Source: Conchocele bisecta (lineage: Eukaryota > Mollusca > Bivalvia > Lucinida > Thyasiridae). Taken from it: DNA of 64,000 bases. The notes beneath the pieces are model-generated. The model was not told the DNA's origin. It was given only the letters and a program-made list of their open reading frames with translations, and did no database searches. The stretch lies in NCBI GenBank assembly GCA_029237695.1, contig CM055275.1, positions 3,784,160 to 3,848,159 on the forward strand. Direction: 5' to 3'. Within the stretch, counting starts at the first letter, position 1, and every line of letters begins with the position of its first letter. Made by a program: the position numbers and the translations under genes. Of this stretch, positions 23,314-34,733 are shown one piece after another.

Positions 23314-23645
23314 CACTAACGCCTATTTGTTATCATAATGACTCAATGGGCGGTTAATACATCATACATTTATTATGCATTATGCGTGAGTTAATGACGA
23401 TACGTTAAAGACAGGGTTTACTGCAGATCGTCTGTCGATCCGTAAATGATGACTTATCAATTAATGGTTTCCATAGCTACTAATTGTCGAAGCATTTATT
23501 ATACCATTAATCATTATTTATTACATATATAGATTTTGCCGATTCATTGTGTAGTTATACAGTAACCTTGGCAGCATGTTCGCTTTAATCGATATAGTAT
23601 ATATGTGTTATACTATTTGTGTGTGTATGTATATTAAGCAATACC

Positions 23646-24068
23646 ACGGTGTATGGTCACGTGGTACTAACAACAACAACAACCAGTACTGAAACTTCCA
23701 GAATCAATCCGATTTAAAGTACGTATTATTTTATATTGTCCTTATTACGTAACGGATTTTGATGAAATGTGGCGCATCAAACGCGTCTTGTTAAGCTGCA
23801 TTTTGTGGTCTCTGTACGTTGGCCCAGACTTCTGTCGTTTTTGCGAAGAATCGATTTCCGTGCCGGTAGACACGAAAATAGATTCTTCGCAAAAACGACA
23901 TAAGTCTGTGCCGAACTCCCTGGACGACCAAATGCAGCTCATGAAGACGCGTTTGCTGCGCCATATTTCAACACAATCCGTTACATACTAAGGAAAATAT
24001 CAAATAATACTTACTTCGGAGTGGGCAATATTTCTCGTTGTTGTTATAACCACGTGATCATGCACCTT
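23646..24068. mobile_element. Family H MITE, copy 2
   Basis: GGTGTATGGTCACGTGGTAC then (AAC)n to GTTGTTGTTATAACCACGTG and CATGCACCTT. Interior arms share GTCGTTTTTGCGAAGAATCG with its inverse. The inverted arms enclose GTGCCGGTAGACAC. Confidence 0.75.
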
Positions 24069-24155
24069 GAATACGTTACTAACAGTTGAATATTACTGTT
24101 GCGCCAGTTACTATACCAACATTTTTTGTACATGGCGGCGGTGTAAAGCACCAGG

Positions 24156-24293
24156 TGTCCGTTTCACTAAACTTCGTACGATTAATATGTTCGTAAGTGC
24201 AAATTTAGTACCGTCTGGAAATTTCAATTGGTGGATTTACATTTATTGAGCATAGGCTGCATATGCAGCCTATGCTCAATAAATGTAAATCCA
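24156..24293. repeat. Family D half plus family C palindrome (62 bp)
   Basis: GTCCGTTTCACTAAACTTCG runs into CGTCTGGAAATTTCAATT and then the identical 62-bp palindrome at 24232-24293. The far D arm is absent, so the element is truncated just after the palindrome. Confidence 0.85.
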
Positions 24294-25120
24294 ACAGTTG
24301 TTTACAAGAAAACATTGCATATCCAACTTTCGCGGCCACCTTACCTGTAGAAAATCTGCATTAGTAGCGGCGAGTTTTATATGTAATTATATAGGAGACC
24401 ATTACCATGATTTCTTACGTAACTTTTAAACTAACACAACCGATTAAAAATGCACAAGTCACATTTTAAACTTCAATTATTGTACTTTATGATGATGTTT
24501 CGATCGCGTTTTTAAAATAAAAATATTTTGGTCCTTTTTAGCTTTAAAAATAGTCGGTGGTTTTTATATGATTTATATAGCAAATTGTGATTTTTCTTCT
24601 CGATTTTCGTTGGGAAAATTGCAAAATCTCTTTTTATAAGAATAGTAACAAAAAATGCACAGGTATTTTCAATTAGCTCATTCATTTTTCTATCTATTGA
24701 TATAAAAATTATCTTTCTAAGTTAATAACATTTTGGTCCTTTTTAGATAATAAAAATGACACCATCTGTTTTCATTTTCCAGTTAGCGTATCACGGAAAT
24801 CTTCGGCAATTTCCGTTGAAACGGGCACCTGCTTACGGTGCTTAGTGGCGGTGGGACGATTGTATGTTACCCGAGGCATGACCGTGTTGTCGGTAAAAGT
24901 ATTTGTGAACAAAGTAACCAAATTAGACTTTTATTTTCACGTACTTTGAAGCTAATACATGTAATTGGAGACGAGTGTGTTTGTCACCGAAATATTAATC
25001 GCTCATTTTAAACACTGCTGATTATCTAACAAATTACACCGTTAATCCGAAACTAACGTCATGGTTGCCAATTAAAAGCAGTTAATTAGTAACTGCCGTG
25101 CAAACTGCGATTTTTATTTT
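24294..25120. other. AT-rich unassigned stretch
   Basis: It includes a short internal duplication (TTTTGGTCCTTTTTAG at ~24527 and ~24728). No gene-like frame. It could be intron upstream of the exon at 25124. Confidence 0.35.
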
Positions 25121-25123
25121 AGA

Positions 25124-25375
25124 TGCCTACAAGACTACTCAATTAAGAGACAATTCTTTACACGTCTGTATCTTCATACAGACATACGATCTATGGTAGC
25201 AGGCATGGCTTCATCTCTCAGACCACGTTCTAATGTTAGCTACACAATTCTAAATGAAGGAGATTATGTTTTGCCTCGGCAAAAGAAGACGTCCACTTTA
25301 AGCAAGCCAGTAATTCTTGAGGACACCTACAACGTTGAACGACTAATTTACAAACGAAAAGAAAAGCACGGGAAT
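25124..25375 (+). CDS. Candidate exon, start of a chromodomain (partial host gene)
   Basis: The frame is open from a TTTTATTTTAG acceptor-like site at 25122 to a GTAAGT donor at 25376, and the ATG at 25193 lies 61 codons before the donor in phase 0. The protein runs through GDYVLPRQKKTSTLSKPV to EDTYNVERLIYKRKEKHGN. The last part fits the first strand of a chromodomain (Tyr-x-Val-Glu-x-Ile, basic turn), which normally continues with a Tyr-Leu-Val-x-Trp strand in the next exon; I did not find that exon here. Such domains read methylated histone lysines in the nucleus. It lies outside all repeats. The family call rests on ~20 residues, so the gene identity is open. It could also be an internal exon or a retrocopy fragment. 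Confidence 0.5.
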
Positions 25376-25772
25376 GTAAGTATAATATTGTTATTTCTTC
25401 CTTTTTTTTGCTATGAACATACGCCAATTCATTGCGTTTCTTACTCATTGTCAATATTGTGCTAGTCCAAATACTTTGTGGTTGACATTCATCCGGTCTG
25501 ATCATACTTTAATATGTACACTAGTAGTACAGACTGTGACGAATTATAGAATATTGAGTCACAGTACAGACTAAATAACGTACAGTACAAGCCCTGATCA
25601 GATTGTACTGGGACACAGTATTGTATAATTTGTCCCAGGATTCTGCTACCGCCCCACTCGCGTAGTCAATACTTCACAGCGAACAGTACAAACCCTGATC
25701 AGACTCGTGTTCATGTACATTACAGTGATTACAAAACAGCATACATTTTAATGTGAAATTTACAGACTATCA

Positions 25773-25880
25773 TTTTGCACTTACGAACATTTTAGTCGTA
25801 CGAAGTTTAGTGAAACGGCCCCCAGCAGCTGCTGCCGTTTCACTAAACTTCGTACGACTAAAATGTTCGTAAGTGCAAAA
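25773..25880. repeat. Family D, copy 2, reversed topology
   Basis: Perfect 46-47-base arms TTTTGCACTTACGAACATTT.../...AAATGTTCGTAAGTGCAAAA close on GCCCCCAGCAGCTGCTGCCG. Here the GGCC end is at the centre and GTGCAAA is outside, opposite to copy 1. Confidence 0.85.
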
Positions 25881-26076
25881 TATTTATCACAAGACGACAA
25901 ACAGTGGTGAGTATATACTGATTCACTAGTAAATACATGCATATTCAATATACAAACACTTTGGCCCACGATGTGAATACCATGTAGTTACATGTGCTAG
26001 CATGTACCCGGAGCATGAACTCAGAAGGTTTTGCAGTACCATACTAAGTAATTGCATATAGTTCTTCTCACTATCA

Positions 26077-26173
26077 TATATTCATACGCAGTGATTAGGT
26101 CGTATTGATAGGATATCAAAAATGTTTCACGGCACCTTGCTTCACGACACATACGCACTGTGTTGGCGGGATA
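26077..26173 (+). mobile_element. Family A, copy 7 (right fragment)
   Basis: Only the last ~95 bases remain: ATCAAAAATGTTTCACGGC to GTTGGCGGGATA. The hairpin half is missing. Between here and 26700 I see nothing else I can name. Confidence 0.75.
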
Positions 26174-26711
26174 AAATATTAAGATACTCCCTGTTTATTT
26201 GGCTACTAGGAGCTATATATAGTAAGTGTATTCACCACACATGTCTGTCCATATGTCCGTATGCGATGCTCAACTTTCTGCTGAGCGAGTATAGCGTTCT
26301 CACACAAGTGGTTGACATTGAGAGTGCTATGCTACTACGCCTGTAACAAAGAAGTGCTTAGGAAACTCGCCGAGTTTGTCACATGTCAAAAAACCTGGCG
26401 AACCTGAATTCGTCCTCTGTATATACGTATCTGTGTGAGAATGAAAGGTTGTAGAACCCGTCACCACCCTTAAATACAAGACAACAACAAATTAGCCCGG
26501 ATAGATGACAGCTTAAGAGAGACATGTGCATTTGTTCTATCTCGTTCTCACGAGATACATGTAGGATATGGTTCCCACTGTTCGACACTTTAAGGCCTCA
26601 TTTAGCATATCCATGCCAATGGCACAGTTTCCCGCTAGTACAGTCACTCTGCTCGCGAATTATCTCTTCGCACATGTACTTGCTCAAATATTACAGAGCA
26701 ATACAGGTTTA

Positions 26712-27015
26712 TATCCCGTCAACACAGTGCGTATGTGCCGTGAAACACAGTGCCGTGAAACATTTTTGATATCCTGTCAATACGACATAATCACTGCGTA
26801 TGCATATGTTCGGTGGCTGGGGTTATATTTTTGCATTTTACAGCCATTTGTAGCTGTTAACGGGATAAATAGAATAGTAGGTTAGTGCAGTGAATGGGAA
26901 AAAATATCTGGCGCGGCACGGAAACGGGATGTGCTCGGCAGAGCCTCGCCCATCCCGTTTCCTGAGCCTTGCCAGATATGTTTTCCCATTCACGGCACTA
27001 ACCTACTATTCTCTA
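26712..27015 (-). mobile_element. Family A, copy 8 (complete)
   Basis: TATCCCGTCAACAC to ATTCTCTA, flanked by TA/TA. The left hairpin arm reads GTGCAGTGAATGGG while the right keeps CACGGCAC, so one arm has changed and the other has not. Confidence 0.85.
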
Positions 27016-27382
27016 TATACATGTCAACAAAGACAGTCGAAAGTGGAGGACCGACTACCGAGTAAATACCAAGGTGACAGGCGTATTGTGAGACCGTTCA
27101 AGGTGACCATGCGGATGACACAAATTGACAGGAACACCAACGCAAACAAAAGTGATGTCTATAATAGAGATGATGACGTAGGCCACCGAATGGGGGAGGT
27201 AATAAACATTTATTATCACCTGACAAGATTGGATGTTTTATCGCAAAATGACATATTTATTTGGACGTGTCCTTTCTGATCTGCGAGCACACACCTGTGC
27301 AACCTTAGTATAAGGTCATGTGACGGAAACGATTCCTTATTGTAGTCGTGTAGCTACGAAATAGTTTACTAGAATAGAGATT

Positions 27383-27777
27383 AAGGTGCATGATCACGTG
27401 GTTACAACAACAACAACGTCACCCACTCCAAAGTCAGTATTATTTGATATTTTACTTATTATGCAACGGATTTTTATGAAATATGGCGCAGCAAACGCGT
27501 CTTCATGAGCTGCATTTGGTGGTCCAGTGAGTTTGGCACAGACTTATGTCGTTTTTGCGAAGAATCGATTTCCGTGTCGGAGACACGGAAATCGATTTTT
27601 CGCAAAAACGACAGACGTTTGGGCGAAAATACAGAGACCACAAAATTCAGCTTAACAAGACGCGTTTGATGCGCCATATTTCATCAAAATCAGTTACGTA
27701 ATAAGGACACTATAAAAGAATACGTACTTTGAATCGGTACATGTTGTTGTTGTTAGTACCACGTGATCATACACCTT
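27383..27777. mobile_element. Family H MITE, copy 3
   Basis: AAGGTGCATGATCACGTGGT to ACCACGTGATCATACACCTT. The central palindrome, 27548-27612, has arms GTCGTTTTTGCGAAGAATCG and its near-inverse, meeting at GTGTCGGAGACAC. Confidence 0.85.
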
Positions 27778-27899
27778 GGAGATGAAAACACTTAAATGAG
27801 ACCAATGAACCTTAGGGTGGTGAACATGTCAAACGAAATACGCCAGCTACGAGATAACATGACACGCTTACAATGGTGACTGAAGAGCCTTCAATGCGA

Positions 27900-28011
27900 T
27901 ATATTTACACGTTACATAAATTTATAATGGATGCGGCGATTCAACGTATTGCATTTATCTCCCAATACATTACATTAGCCCCACGTGACGTCACGCGACG
28001 TTGTTGATTGG
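27900..28011. repeat. Family X fragment ending at a family O insertion
   Basis: GGCGATTCAACGTATTGCAT shows the empty site for family A copy 2. CCCCACGTGACGTCACGCGA leads to GATTGGTTAA, where family O begins. Confidence 0.65.
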
Positions 28012-28514
28012 TTAAATGTACATGCCCACTCACTAGGTACAACATGTTCTTTATATCAGATACATAATTTGAGACATTTTCTGGCAAAATAAACATTCAT
28101 TCACCATTACCCCACGTATTGATTGGCATTATAATTATACATTTATATCAGACGTACATTTCCACACTGAGTACAGGGGAGATAACCGCGTTTCTTTAAA
28201 ATGTTAACGGACATTACTATTTATTCTCTGTGTTTATGTTTTTATGTGTAATGATCATACTTTATAATATGTCGAAAATATCATTTTTTTCAGGTGACGC
28301 ATTTAATTAGTATAAATAATAAAAAATATCGCGCCTCATTTGCATATGAAAATATCCACGAGTCACTATCAGGAAAATAAATATTACTAAATGAATATAT
28401 CTGTATAGTGGGCACTCGTAACTTTTAGAACTGATGGAATAGTGACACAATTATACACTTATTTAATTCCTATAAAGAACAGTTTGTGCCTACTGAGTGG
28501 GCATGTACCTTTAA
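28012..28514. mobile_element. Family O element, copy 2 (complete, TTAA-flanked)
   Basis: TTAAATGTACATGCCCACTC to GAGTGGGCATGTACCTTTAA. The interior is non-coding with weak inverted symmetry (GCACTCGTAACTT, GAATATATCTGTATAG). The TTAA flanks suggest mobilisation by a piggyBac- or Kolobok-type transposase encoded elsewhere. Confidence 0.8.
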
Positions 28515-28570
28515 TGTGATTCACATATGATCGTCAACTTTCATAAAATTCAGATTATTTTCAGCATTTT

Positions 28571-28681
28571 TTCTTATTTCTCATCAAAAGTATATGTTGT
28601 CACCACTCAGTTGAACCGTCTCGACGAGACGGTTCAACTGAGTGGTAACAACATACACTTTGGTTGAGAAATAAGGAAATA
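28571..28681. mobile_element. Family B hairpin, solo copy (variant stem)
   Basis: CTTATTTCTCATCAAAAG to TTGAGAAATAAGG, with central arms CTCAGTTGAACCGTCTCG/CGAGACGGTTCAACTGAG. Both arms carry the CAGTTG/CAACTG form where copies fused to family A have CATTTG/CAAATG. Confidence 0.85.
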
Positions 28682-28763
28682 ATCAGACATTTACCTTTAA
28701 AAGAGGGGGCACAATTTAGTTTCTACATCGTTCGACGACACAGCATCTCATTCCCATATTCCC

Positions 28764-28930
28764 ATATCAAAAATGTTTCACGGCACCGTGTTTCACGGCA
28801 CATACGCACGGTGTTGACGGGATAAATTTTGTTATTTAGATATGTGAAACTGTTTAAAGTGTGCGTGCCAAAATCGACCAAATATTTTTTCTTAGCATAG
28901 TAAACGCAACAGCCCATGTTAGTATTCCAC
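28764..28930. repeat. Family A right fragment plus family X fragment
   Basis: ATCAAAAATGTTTCACGGC to GTTGACGGGATA (28824), then a piece of X (GTTTAAAGTGTGCGTG, TAGTAAACGCAACAGCCCA). Confidence 0.65.
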
Positions 28931-29209
28931 AATGAAGAGCAACAGTATGTTTAATAGATTATAGAAACTGCAACGCAAACACCATGAGAAATATTCCCCA
29001 GTGAATCAGAGGAAAAAGATCCGTCACAGCAGTGGAAAAAAACAGCAGTGGAAAAAATATAGCACAGGACATTTTTGGCGTTCTATTGCAGTTTAAAGCA
29101 ATATTCATACTTGCACCCAACTGAAAAGCCTGAGGGGGTTTGTTCGCACTCTTCCGACCCCCCGCCCCCTAGCGACGCCTATGTTTACACCGTTGTGTAA
29201 TTTGTACGG

Positions 29210-29512
29210 AGACCCGCAGGGGACGTAGAATTCTTTTTTTTTTATTAACTCGTTCCCACGAAATAACAATTCGTTCCCTCAATTTAACAATTCGTTCCCA
29301 CGAAATAACAATTCGTTCCCACGAAATAACAATTCATTCCCTAAATTTAACAATTAATTCCCACGGGAACGAATTGTTATATCGTGGGGACGAATTGTTA
29401 ATTCGTGGGAACGAATTGTTAATTTGTGGGGACGAATTGTTAAATTGTGGGAACGAATTGTTATTTCGTGGGAACGAATTAATAAAAAAGAATCCATGTC
29501 CCCTGCGGCGCT
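29210..29512. mobile_element. Family N element, copy 2
   Basis: GGAGACCCGCAGGGGACGT, then reiterated CGTTCCCACGAAATAACAAT units, then the inverse GAACGAATTGTTATTTCGTG units, then CCCCTGCGGCGCTCCGT. No family A insert here. Confidence 0.75.
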
Positions 29513-29717
29513 CCGTAATTGTGTATACCGTCTCATTATGATGTATCGTCGTGAACGTGTTGATGTGTAATGCATGCGTATAGAAAAAAAAAGATGTACC
29601 GCTTTGAGCTGGCGCGTTATTATTGTACTGAATATTATTGTAAACACGTGCTATTTTTTAAATAGTTTACGTCATATGTTATAGACATGGTATTTGTATA
29701 CCAGCGCAAACTCTTTA

Positions 29718-29787
29718 ACATTCCTGCTCTAGTGGGTAGATCTGCTGTTTGGTGATCGGACGGTCGTGAGTTCGAATCCTGCCAAAG
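29718..29787 (+). repeat. tRNA-like head of a SINE (or tRNA pseudogene)
   Basis: TGCTCTAGTGGGTAGATC resembles a degenerate A box, and GGTCGTGAGTTCGAATCCTG carries a canonical B box (GTTCGAATCC) at the expected spacing. There is no matching acceptor-stem pair, so I read it as a tRNA-derived SINE head and not a functional tRNA. Confidence 0.5.
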
Positions 29788-30489
29788 GCATATATTTTTC
29801 TCTCGCTTTTACTATTTTGGCGCCAGAGGTAAAGCACACATCCCGAAACAGTCGTGCATTTACTTTTACACAACATTATAAAACACTTCACTTTGAACCT
29901 AATCATTGTGAAATGCATTCTGCACATTCGTGTGTTATTGTGAAAGTCCACCTCTACTCACTACAAATGCAAATATGTTACGGAGAACACCATGTCGAAA
30001 ATGAACCTCTAAAACAAATAAATAAATAAACGTGGATGCATGTGGTTCATAAGTACCATGTCAATTGTTGTTACATGTAATAAAGATGCATTAAAAAGAA
30101 AAAGAAAACACAAAAACAATATTTAAAAAAAGAATATATATATATATAATGGCCAAAGTGAGGAACGAACGCATGCAGTGCAAAATTAAAATCAAGTGTC
30201 ACCGTTGGCCGCCAGTTTACCCACTGCTTCAGTATGAGAAACTGTTTTTTCAATCGCAATATATCGATCATCACTATAGCGACGCGCTATACTAAACAGG
30301 GAAATACCTACAGGAATTCCATGTTTATTTATACACCAATGTTTATATAAACAAAGCATGTAAACAACGCCATGTCAGGCTGGTATACTTATATACATGT
30401 ACCTGGATATGAGGCTAGCCGTGTGATTTAGTACCAGAGAAGATGTCCGATATCTCATGAAACATGTTTACAAATTTACTACGTTTTAC

Positions 30490-30585
30490 GTAAATTACGT
30501 TGAACGTTGATGAAATGTTCACAGCAAATGCGAATTCCGCATTTGCTATGAGCATTTCGTCGTCAACTTTCGACGTCATTTATAA
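30490..30585. repeat. Foldback DD
   Basis: ACGTTGATGAAATGTTCACA/TGAGCATTTCGTCGTCAAC arms close on AATGCGAATTCCGCATT. Single copy. Confidence 0.55.
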
Positions 30586-30884
30586 AAAATATCACACTTA
30601 CTGTTGGTATCTTTTTATGAAACACCGTGCACATTCTTAGTTACAAAATCACATGACTTGTCTAATGTGATATATGAAGTGTTTTAACAGGCTACATACA
30701 TGCTGGATGGCACAGCAGGAAATTTAATTTGAAAAAAAAACGACAATAATATATAATGCAACACTCCTGCAGTTTCAAGTTATCAATTTGCCTTGAAATC
30801 GGTATTGTGAACACATTGGTTTGAGCATTTGTTTCTTGCATGTTCAAGATACAGGAGGATAGGGGAGGGGGTTAATAGGTTATG

Positions 30885-31105
30885 TGTAGCTGGGACTGGA
30901 GTGGGGCGTATGCCATGTGTGGTGTGACCATGCAGTGCTGTCCCTGATCACATAGCACACTTCTGTAGCATAAACACGACAGGTATTTCATTGATGGAAT
31001 GGCAAGCAGTGTAGATCCTGATCAGACCGTGCGGATGCACGGGCTGATCTGGATCTACACTGGTCGCAAAACCCATAAGCCCATTTCTCCAGTCACAGAC
31101 TGTTT
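30885..31105. mobile_element. Family J foldback, copy 2
   Basis: GTAGCTGGGACTGGAGTGGG through GTAGATCCTGATCAGACCG and CGGGCTGATCTGGATCTAC to CATTTCTCCAGTCACAG. A weak frame (SSVDPDQTVRMHGLIW) is produced by the hairpin and recurs with the repeat. Confidence 0.7.
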
Positions 31106-31109
31106 ACTC

Positions 31110-32150
31110 ATAGATAAACTAATAACTATGATTGCAATACAGCAAAATTATATACCATGCGAGCATAATTTTAAATTTAACGTGTATCTACATGCAAGTA
31201 TTTCCGTTACGGCAAATCTTAATTTGCTACTTAATCGTATGACTTGCTACGCATTAAACTAAATAATAATTCACATCACTTTAAAACTACAATGTTGACG
31301 TACCTATAACACCGAGGATAACTGCAATAGATAAAGCCGGCGACATTGTGTGTGGTGCGTATCCGAATACTAATAACGTGTAAAACAACAGCGTCAAAAC
31401 ATCGCCTTGCAGTGGCACTCAGAATGATTGAAGGGTGATAACTCATTTACTTATATATACCGGTCAGTTATTTATGGTTGTCATTTTTTGCTTGGACACA
31501 GTAAGATGTCCACTGGGTCGAACATAGTCTTGAGAAAACCATCTAAGAATATTGTCCACCCAAATATATTAAATCGTAATTACACATAAAACATATATTT
31601 CCAAACCAATGTTTATGTTTTCAGATATTTGAATTAAGGTCACCATTACATGGTCAGCTGGTCGTTATAGTTATACATTTGAATAGTAATTTATCTTGAG
31701 TAGCCATTGTGTCATTTCATGATGTTGTATTGTATTTACCTCATGTTGTCATAACTATTTGACCGGAGTGAATAAACGAATAATAAAAACGTTACTTGAT
31801 ACACACAACAAATCCAATTCATTGTGGAAGGTATTGGTAACAAAATAATTAGAGCACGCAGCCTAGATTGTTGCGTATATTAATGTACGAAATGCACCTT
31901 GTTCATTTTGTATGTACAAGTTACGAACGGAATAATTTATTTTAAATGTAATTAATGACACCAGAATGACATAATAATTAACAACAACAACAACAATGAA
32001 ATAGCTACATGCGCACGGTTTACAGACACAGACTCATGCGCTTGTACGATATTTTGTGGGCGATGGAAACAGAAGAAAATTTCAAATTTCGTGCAATTAT
32101 ATGGTATATACTTGTCAATGGGCGATGTGGGCGTTGGGGTGCTGGACATA
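31110..32150. other. Unassigned stretch
   Basis: AT-rich and without a credible frame. A short (ACA)n run lies near 31985. I see no repeat family or gene. Confidence 0.35.
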
Positions 32151-32155
32151 CATGG

Positions 32156-32352
32156 GGCAATAAATAGAGGATATTCATTTTTTTGCAACGAATGTGACAT
32201 AATATATGTTCATCGAGTGGTGCGAGATGTCCATATTTCACGAGTGCCGTTAGGCACGAGTGAAATATGGACATTTCAGACCACGAAATGAACATACATG
32301 TATATGTCATATTCGTTGCAAAAATATGAATATTATATTTATTATATACCGC
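32156..32352. repeat. Foldback EE
   Basis: CAATAAATAGAGGATATTCA to TGAATATTATATTTATTATA. Stems TTGCAACGAATGTGACATA and GTCCATATTTCACGAGTGCC close on GTTAGGCAC. Shares the ATAAATAG boundary motif. Confidence 0.7.
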
Positions 32353-32609
32353 TCCATGGAAATTAGCAGTTTTTTAGACTGTATACGGTAATGAATGTGG
32401 ATTTGCAGCCTATTTGCGCTGTTTTCTTTCTAAATACAGAATATGAATATAGATAGCGGAAGTAGTCGTATTTTCACCGGAAGTTGTTTATTTCATCGAT
32501 GAGAACATATGACTTTGATTTATATCGTATAACTATGTATGTCATGGGTAGGTATATAATAAATATAATTATTTTTTTTATTAATTCGTTCCCACAAAAT
32601 AATGAGAGG

Positions 32610-32937
32610 CATATCAGGATTTTTGGACAACACTATAAAAAAATTAAAACGTGTTTTCATCATGGCCCTGTGTAAAGTGGTTTAATTGAAGATGTATGAC
32701 GATACTAGAACCGCTGGGTTGTTTCTATTTTTACCGATATCGGTATATAGCAGTCCTAGTATCGTCACACATCTTCAATTAAACCACTTTATACAAAGCC
32801 ATGATTAAAACACGTTATTATTTTTTTATAGTATTTAAAAAAAAAAATCCAGATATGCCCCTTTAAAGCCATAATGAAAACGCGTTGTTATTTTTTTTAA
32901 TACTTTTTAAAAACAAATCCTGATATGCCCCTTTAAC
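32610..32937. mobile_element. Family AA foldback, intact copy with duplicated right end
   Basis: AGGCATATCAGGATTTTTGG to CCTGATATGCCCCTTTAA. Arms GTGGTTTAATTGAAGAT/ATCTTCAATTAAACCAC centre on ACCGATATCGGTATA. The final ~60 bases are repeated once, so the right terminus is doubled. Confidence 0.75.
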
Positions 32938-33179
32938 CCTTTGAATCCGAAATCCCTCTATATCGGTTTATGCAAAAAGTGCAGATCCAGATGAGCCGGC
33001 TCGTAGCGAGCCGTCTCATCAGGATCTGCACTTTTTGAAAGTAATTTTAATATTTTTGAGAACCAAAACACCCCCTTTTCATAAATGGACGAATCTGAAA
33101 ATAATTTTGTGACCATTTGATTGGTCGGAACATTCACATATCACAGTCCATTCCAGTTCCTTAGGGTTGAAAGGGTTAA
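32935..33179. mobile_element. Family I MITE, copy 3, fused to AA
   Basis: TTAACCCTTTGAATCCG to CTTAGGGTTGAAAGGGTTAA, with the hairpin GATGAGCCGGCTCGTAGCGA/GCCGTCTCATCAGGATC. The I-AA junction repeats the one at ~9050. Confidence 0.75.
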
Positions 33180-33358
33180 CGTGCAAACAATTACTCAGAG
33201 GCAGGAATTGGATAGCTAGAAAATACATTAATTTGGTATTTTAAATGACCACCAGACCGTACTAGCTGCTCTACAGGAAACCGTTGGCCCTCCACCCAGT
33301 GAATTAAACAGCAAATTGATTAGCCCACCGCACCAAATACATAGAGAATAATATGATA

Positions 33359-33708
33359 TAGAGAATAGTAGGTTAGTGCCGTGAATGGGAAAAAATATCT
33401 GGCAAGGCTGAATAATTTCTTTATTTCTCATCAGAAGTATATGTAGTGACCACCATTTGAACCGTCTCGCCGAGACGGTTCAAATGAGTGGTCACAACAT
33501 ATACTTTGGTTCAGAAATAAGGAAATAGATAGAGAATAGTAGGCTAGTGCCGTGAATGGGAAAAAATATCTGGCAAGGCTCAGGAAACGGGATTTATCCC
33601 GTCAACACCTACAAATGGCTGTAAAATGCAAAAATAGTATTGACTGGATATCAAAAATGTTTCACGGCACCGTGTTTCACGGCACATACGCACTGTGTTG
33701 ACAGGATA
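33359..33708 (+). mobile_element. A-B-A composite, copy 2 (family A copy 10)
   Basis: A 60-base family A start, AATAATTTCTTTATTTCTCA, the B hairpin, GGAAATAGA, then a second family A whose hairpin half is cut short: GGAAACGGG runs straight into ATTTATCCCGTC. Ends GACAGGATA. A further stray TAGAGAATAATATGA precedes it. Confidence 0.8.
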
Positions 33709-33959
33709 AATATAAATTAACGGTGAATAATGATTATAAAACAAGCTCACAGAGTTTATGTGAATTCTTCTCCTTGAGTAAAACATCTGTTCAGTAAATG
33801 GGAATGTGGCAAGAAGGCAGAATGTATACGTATGTAAGTTTGTTTTAAATAATTGAAGGGAAATACAGATATCACATGCATGCGTTCCGAACCATTGGCA
33901 TTATTCTGAAGTGTTATATTACGATACTCGATTAGCATTTGACATGCTATTTGTCATGT

Positions 33960-34415
33960 ACTTACGGAATAAAAGCATATGTTGTTGCCTTTACTGGGAT
34001 TGCCAATATATTCGGTCTGTTTAAAGTGCGTGAAGTTCGAAGGACTCCTCACAAACTATAAACAGACCAAATGTATTGTGAATCACATTAAACGCAACAG
34101 ACCATGTTGTATTACTTATATTTACACTGCATTTTCTTATAGTTTTAAAAATGTAAACAACCAAATAATGCGTTAAATTTAATAATACTCCTGTTTTACG
34201 TCATTGTGTCGCAATACCTGGAACAGCGATATTCAACATATATCAACAGCGTGCAGTTATTGACAACATCGTGGCGTTTAATGACGTCGAACCAACATTA
34301 AGCAAACAACAACATCACGCGACGGCACGTGGGTCTCATGTATTGTGTTGGGATATAAACGCAGTACGTCGAATGGGCGTTTGCATTATGAATTTGTAGA
34401 AGGTGTAAATATAAG
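33960..34415. repeat. Family X repeat, copy 4
   Basis: GTTGTTGCCTTTACTGGGAT, TTTAAAGTGCGTGAAGTTCG, TTACGTCATTGTGTCGCAAT and CATCACGCGACGGCACGTGG correspond in order to the block at 2450-2840. Confidence 0.6.
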
Positions 34416-34733
34416 GTAAACATTACAAACCTATCAATCACAGGGGTAGTCTCCCCACATGCAGTGAAGCGTTTCTTTTTCAAACATGCAGCCACTTATA
34501 ATGGGCAGTCATTGTTGACCAATGATGTGCTGACTTATAAATGAGTAATATGTATTGACCACCGGCTTACTTTCACGACCAGCATAGACCGGATCAGCCT
34601 GCGCATCCGCGCAGTCTGATCCGGGCCTATGCTAGTCGTATTTTCGGGCGATCGAACCTCGAATAACAGGCCAATTGCTGCGTGTGTGGGCACACCTAAC
34701 GATCAAGAGCTACACGGACCACGTCTGATAGTT

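Noticed and set aside
29718..29787. Functional tRNA gene
   Set aside because: A and B boxes are visible but no acceptor stem pairs and the A box is degenerate; better read as a SINE head.
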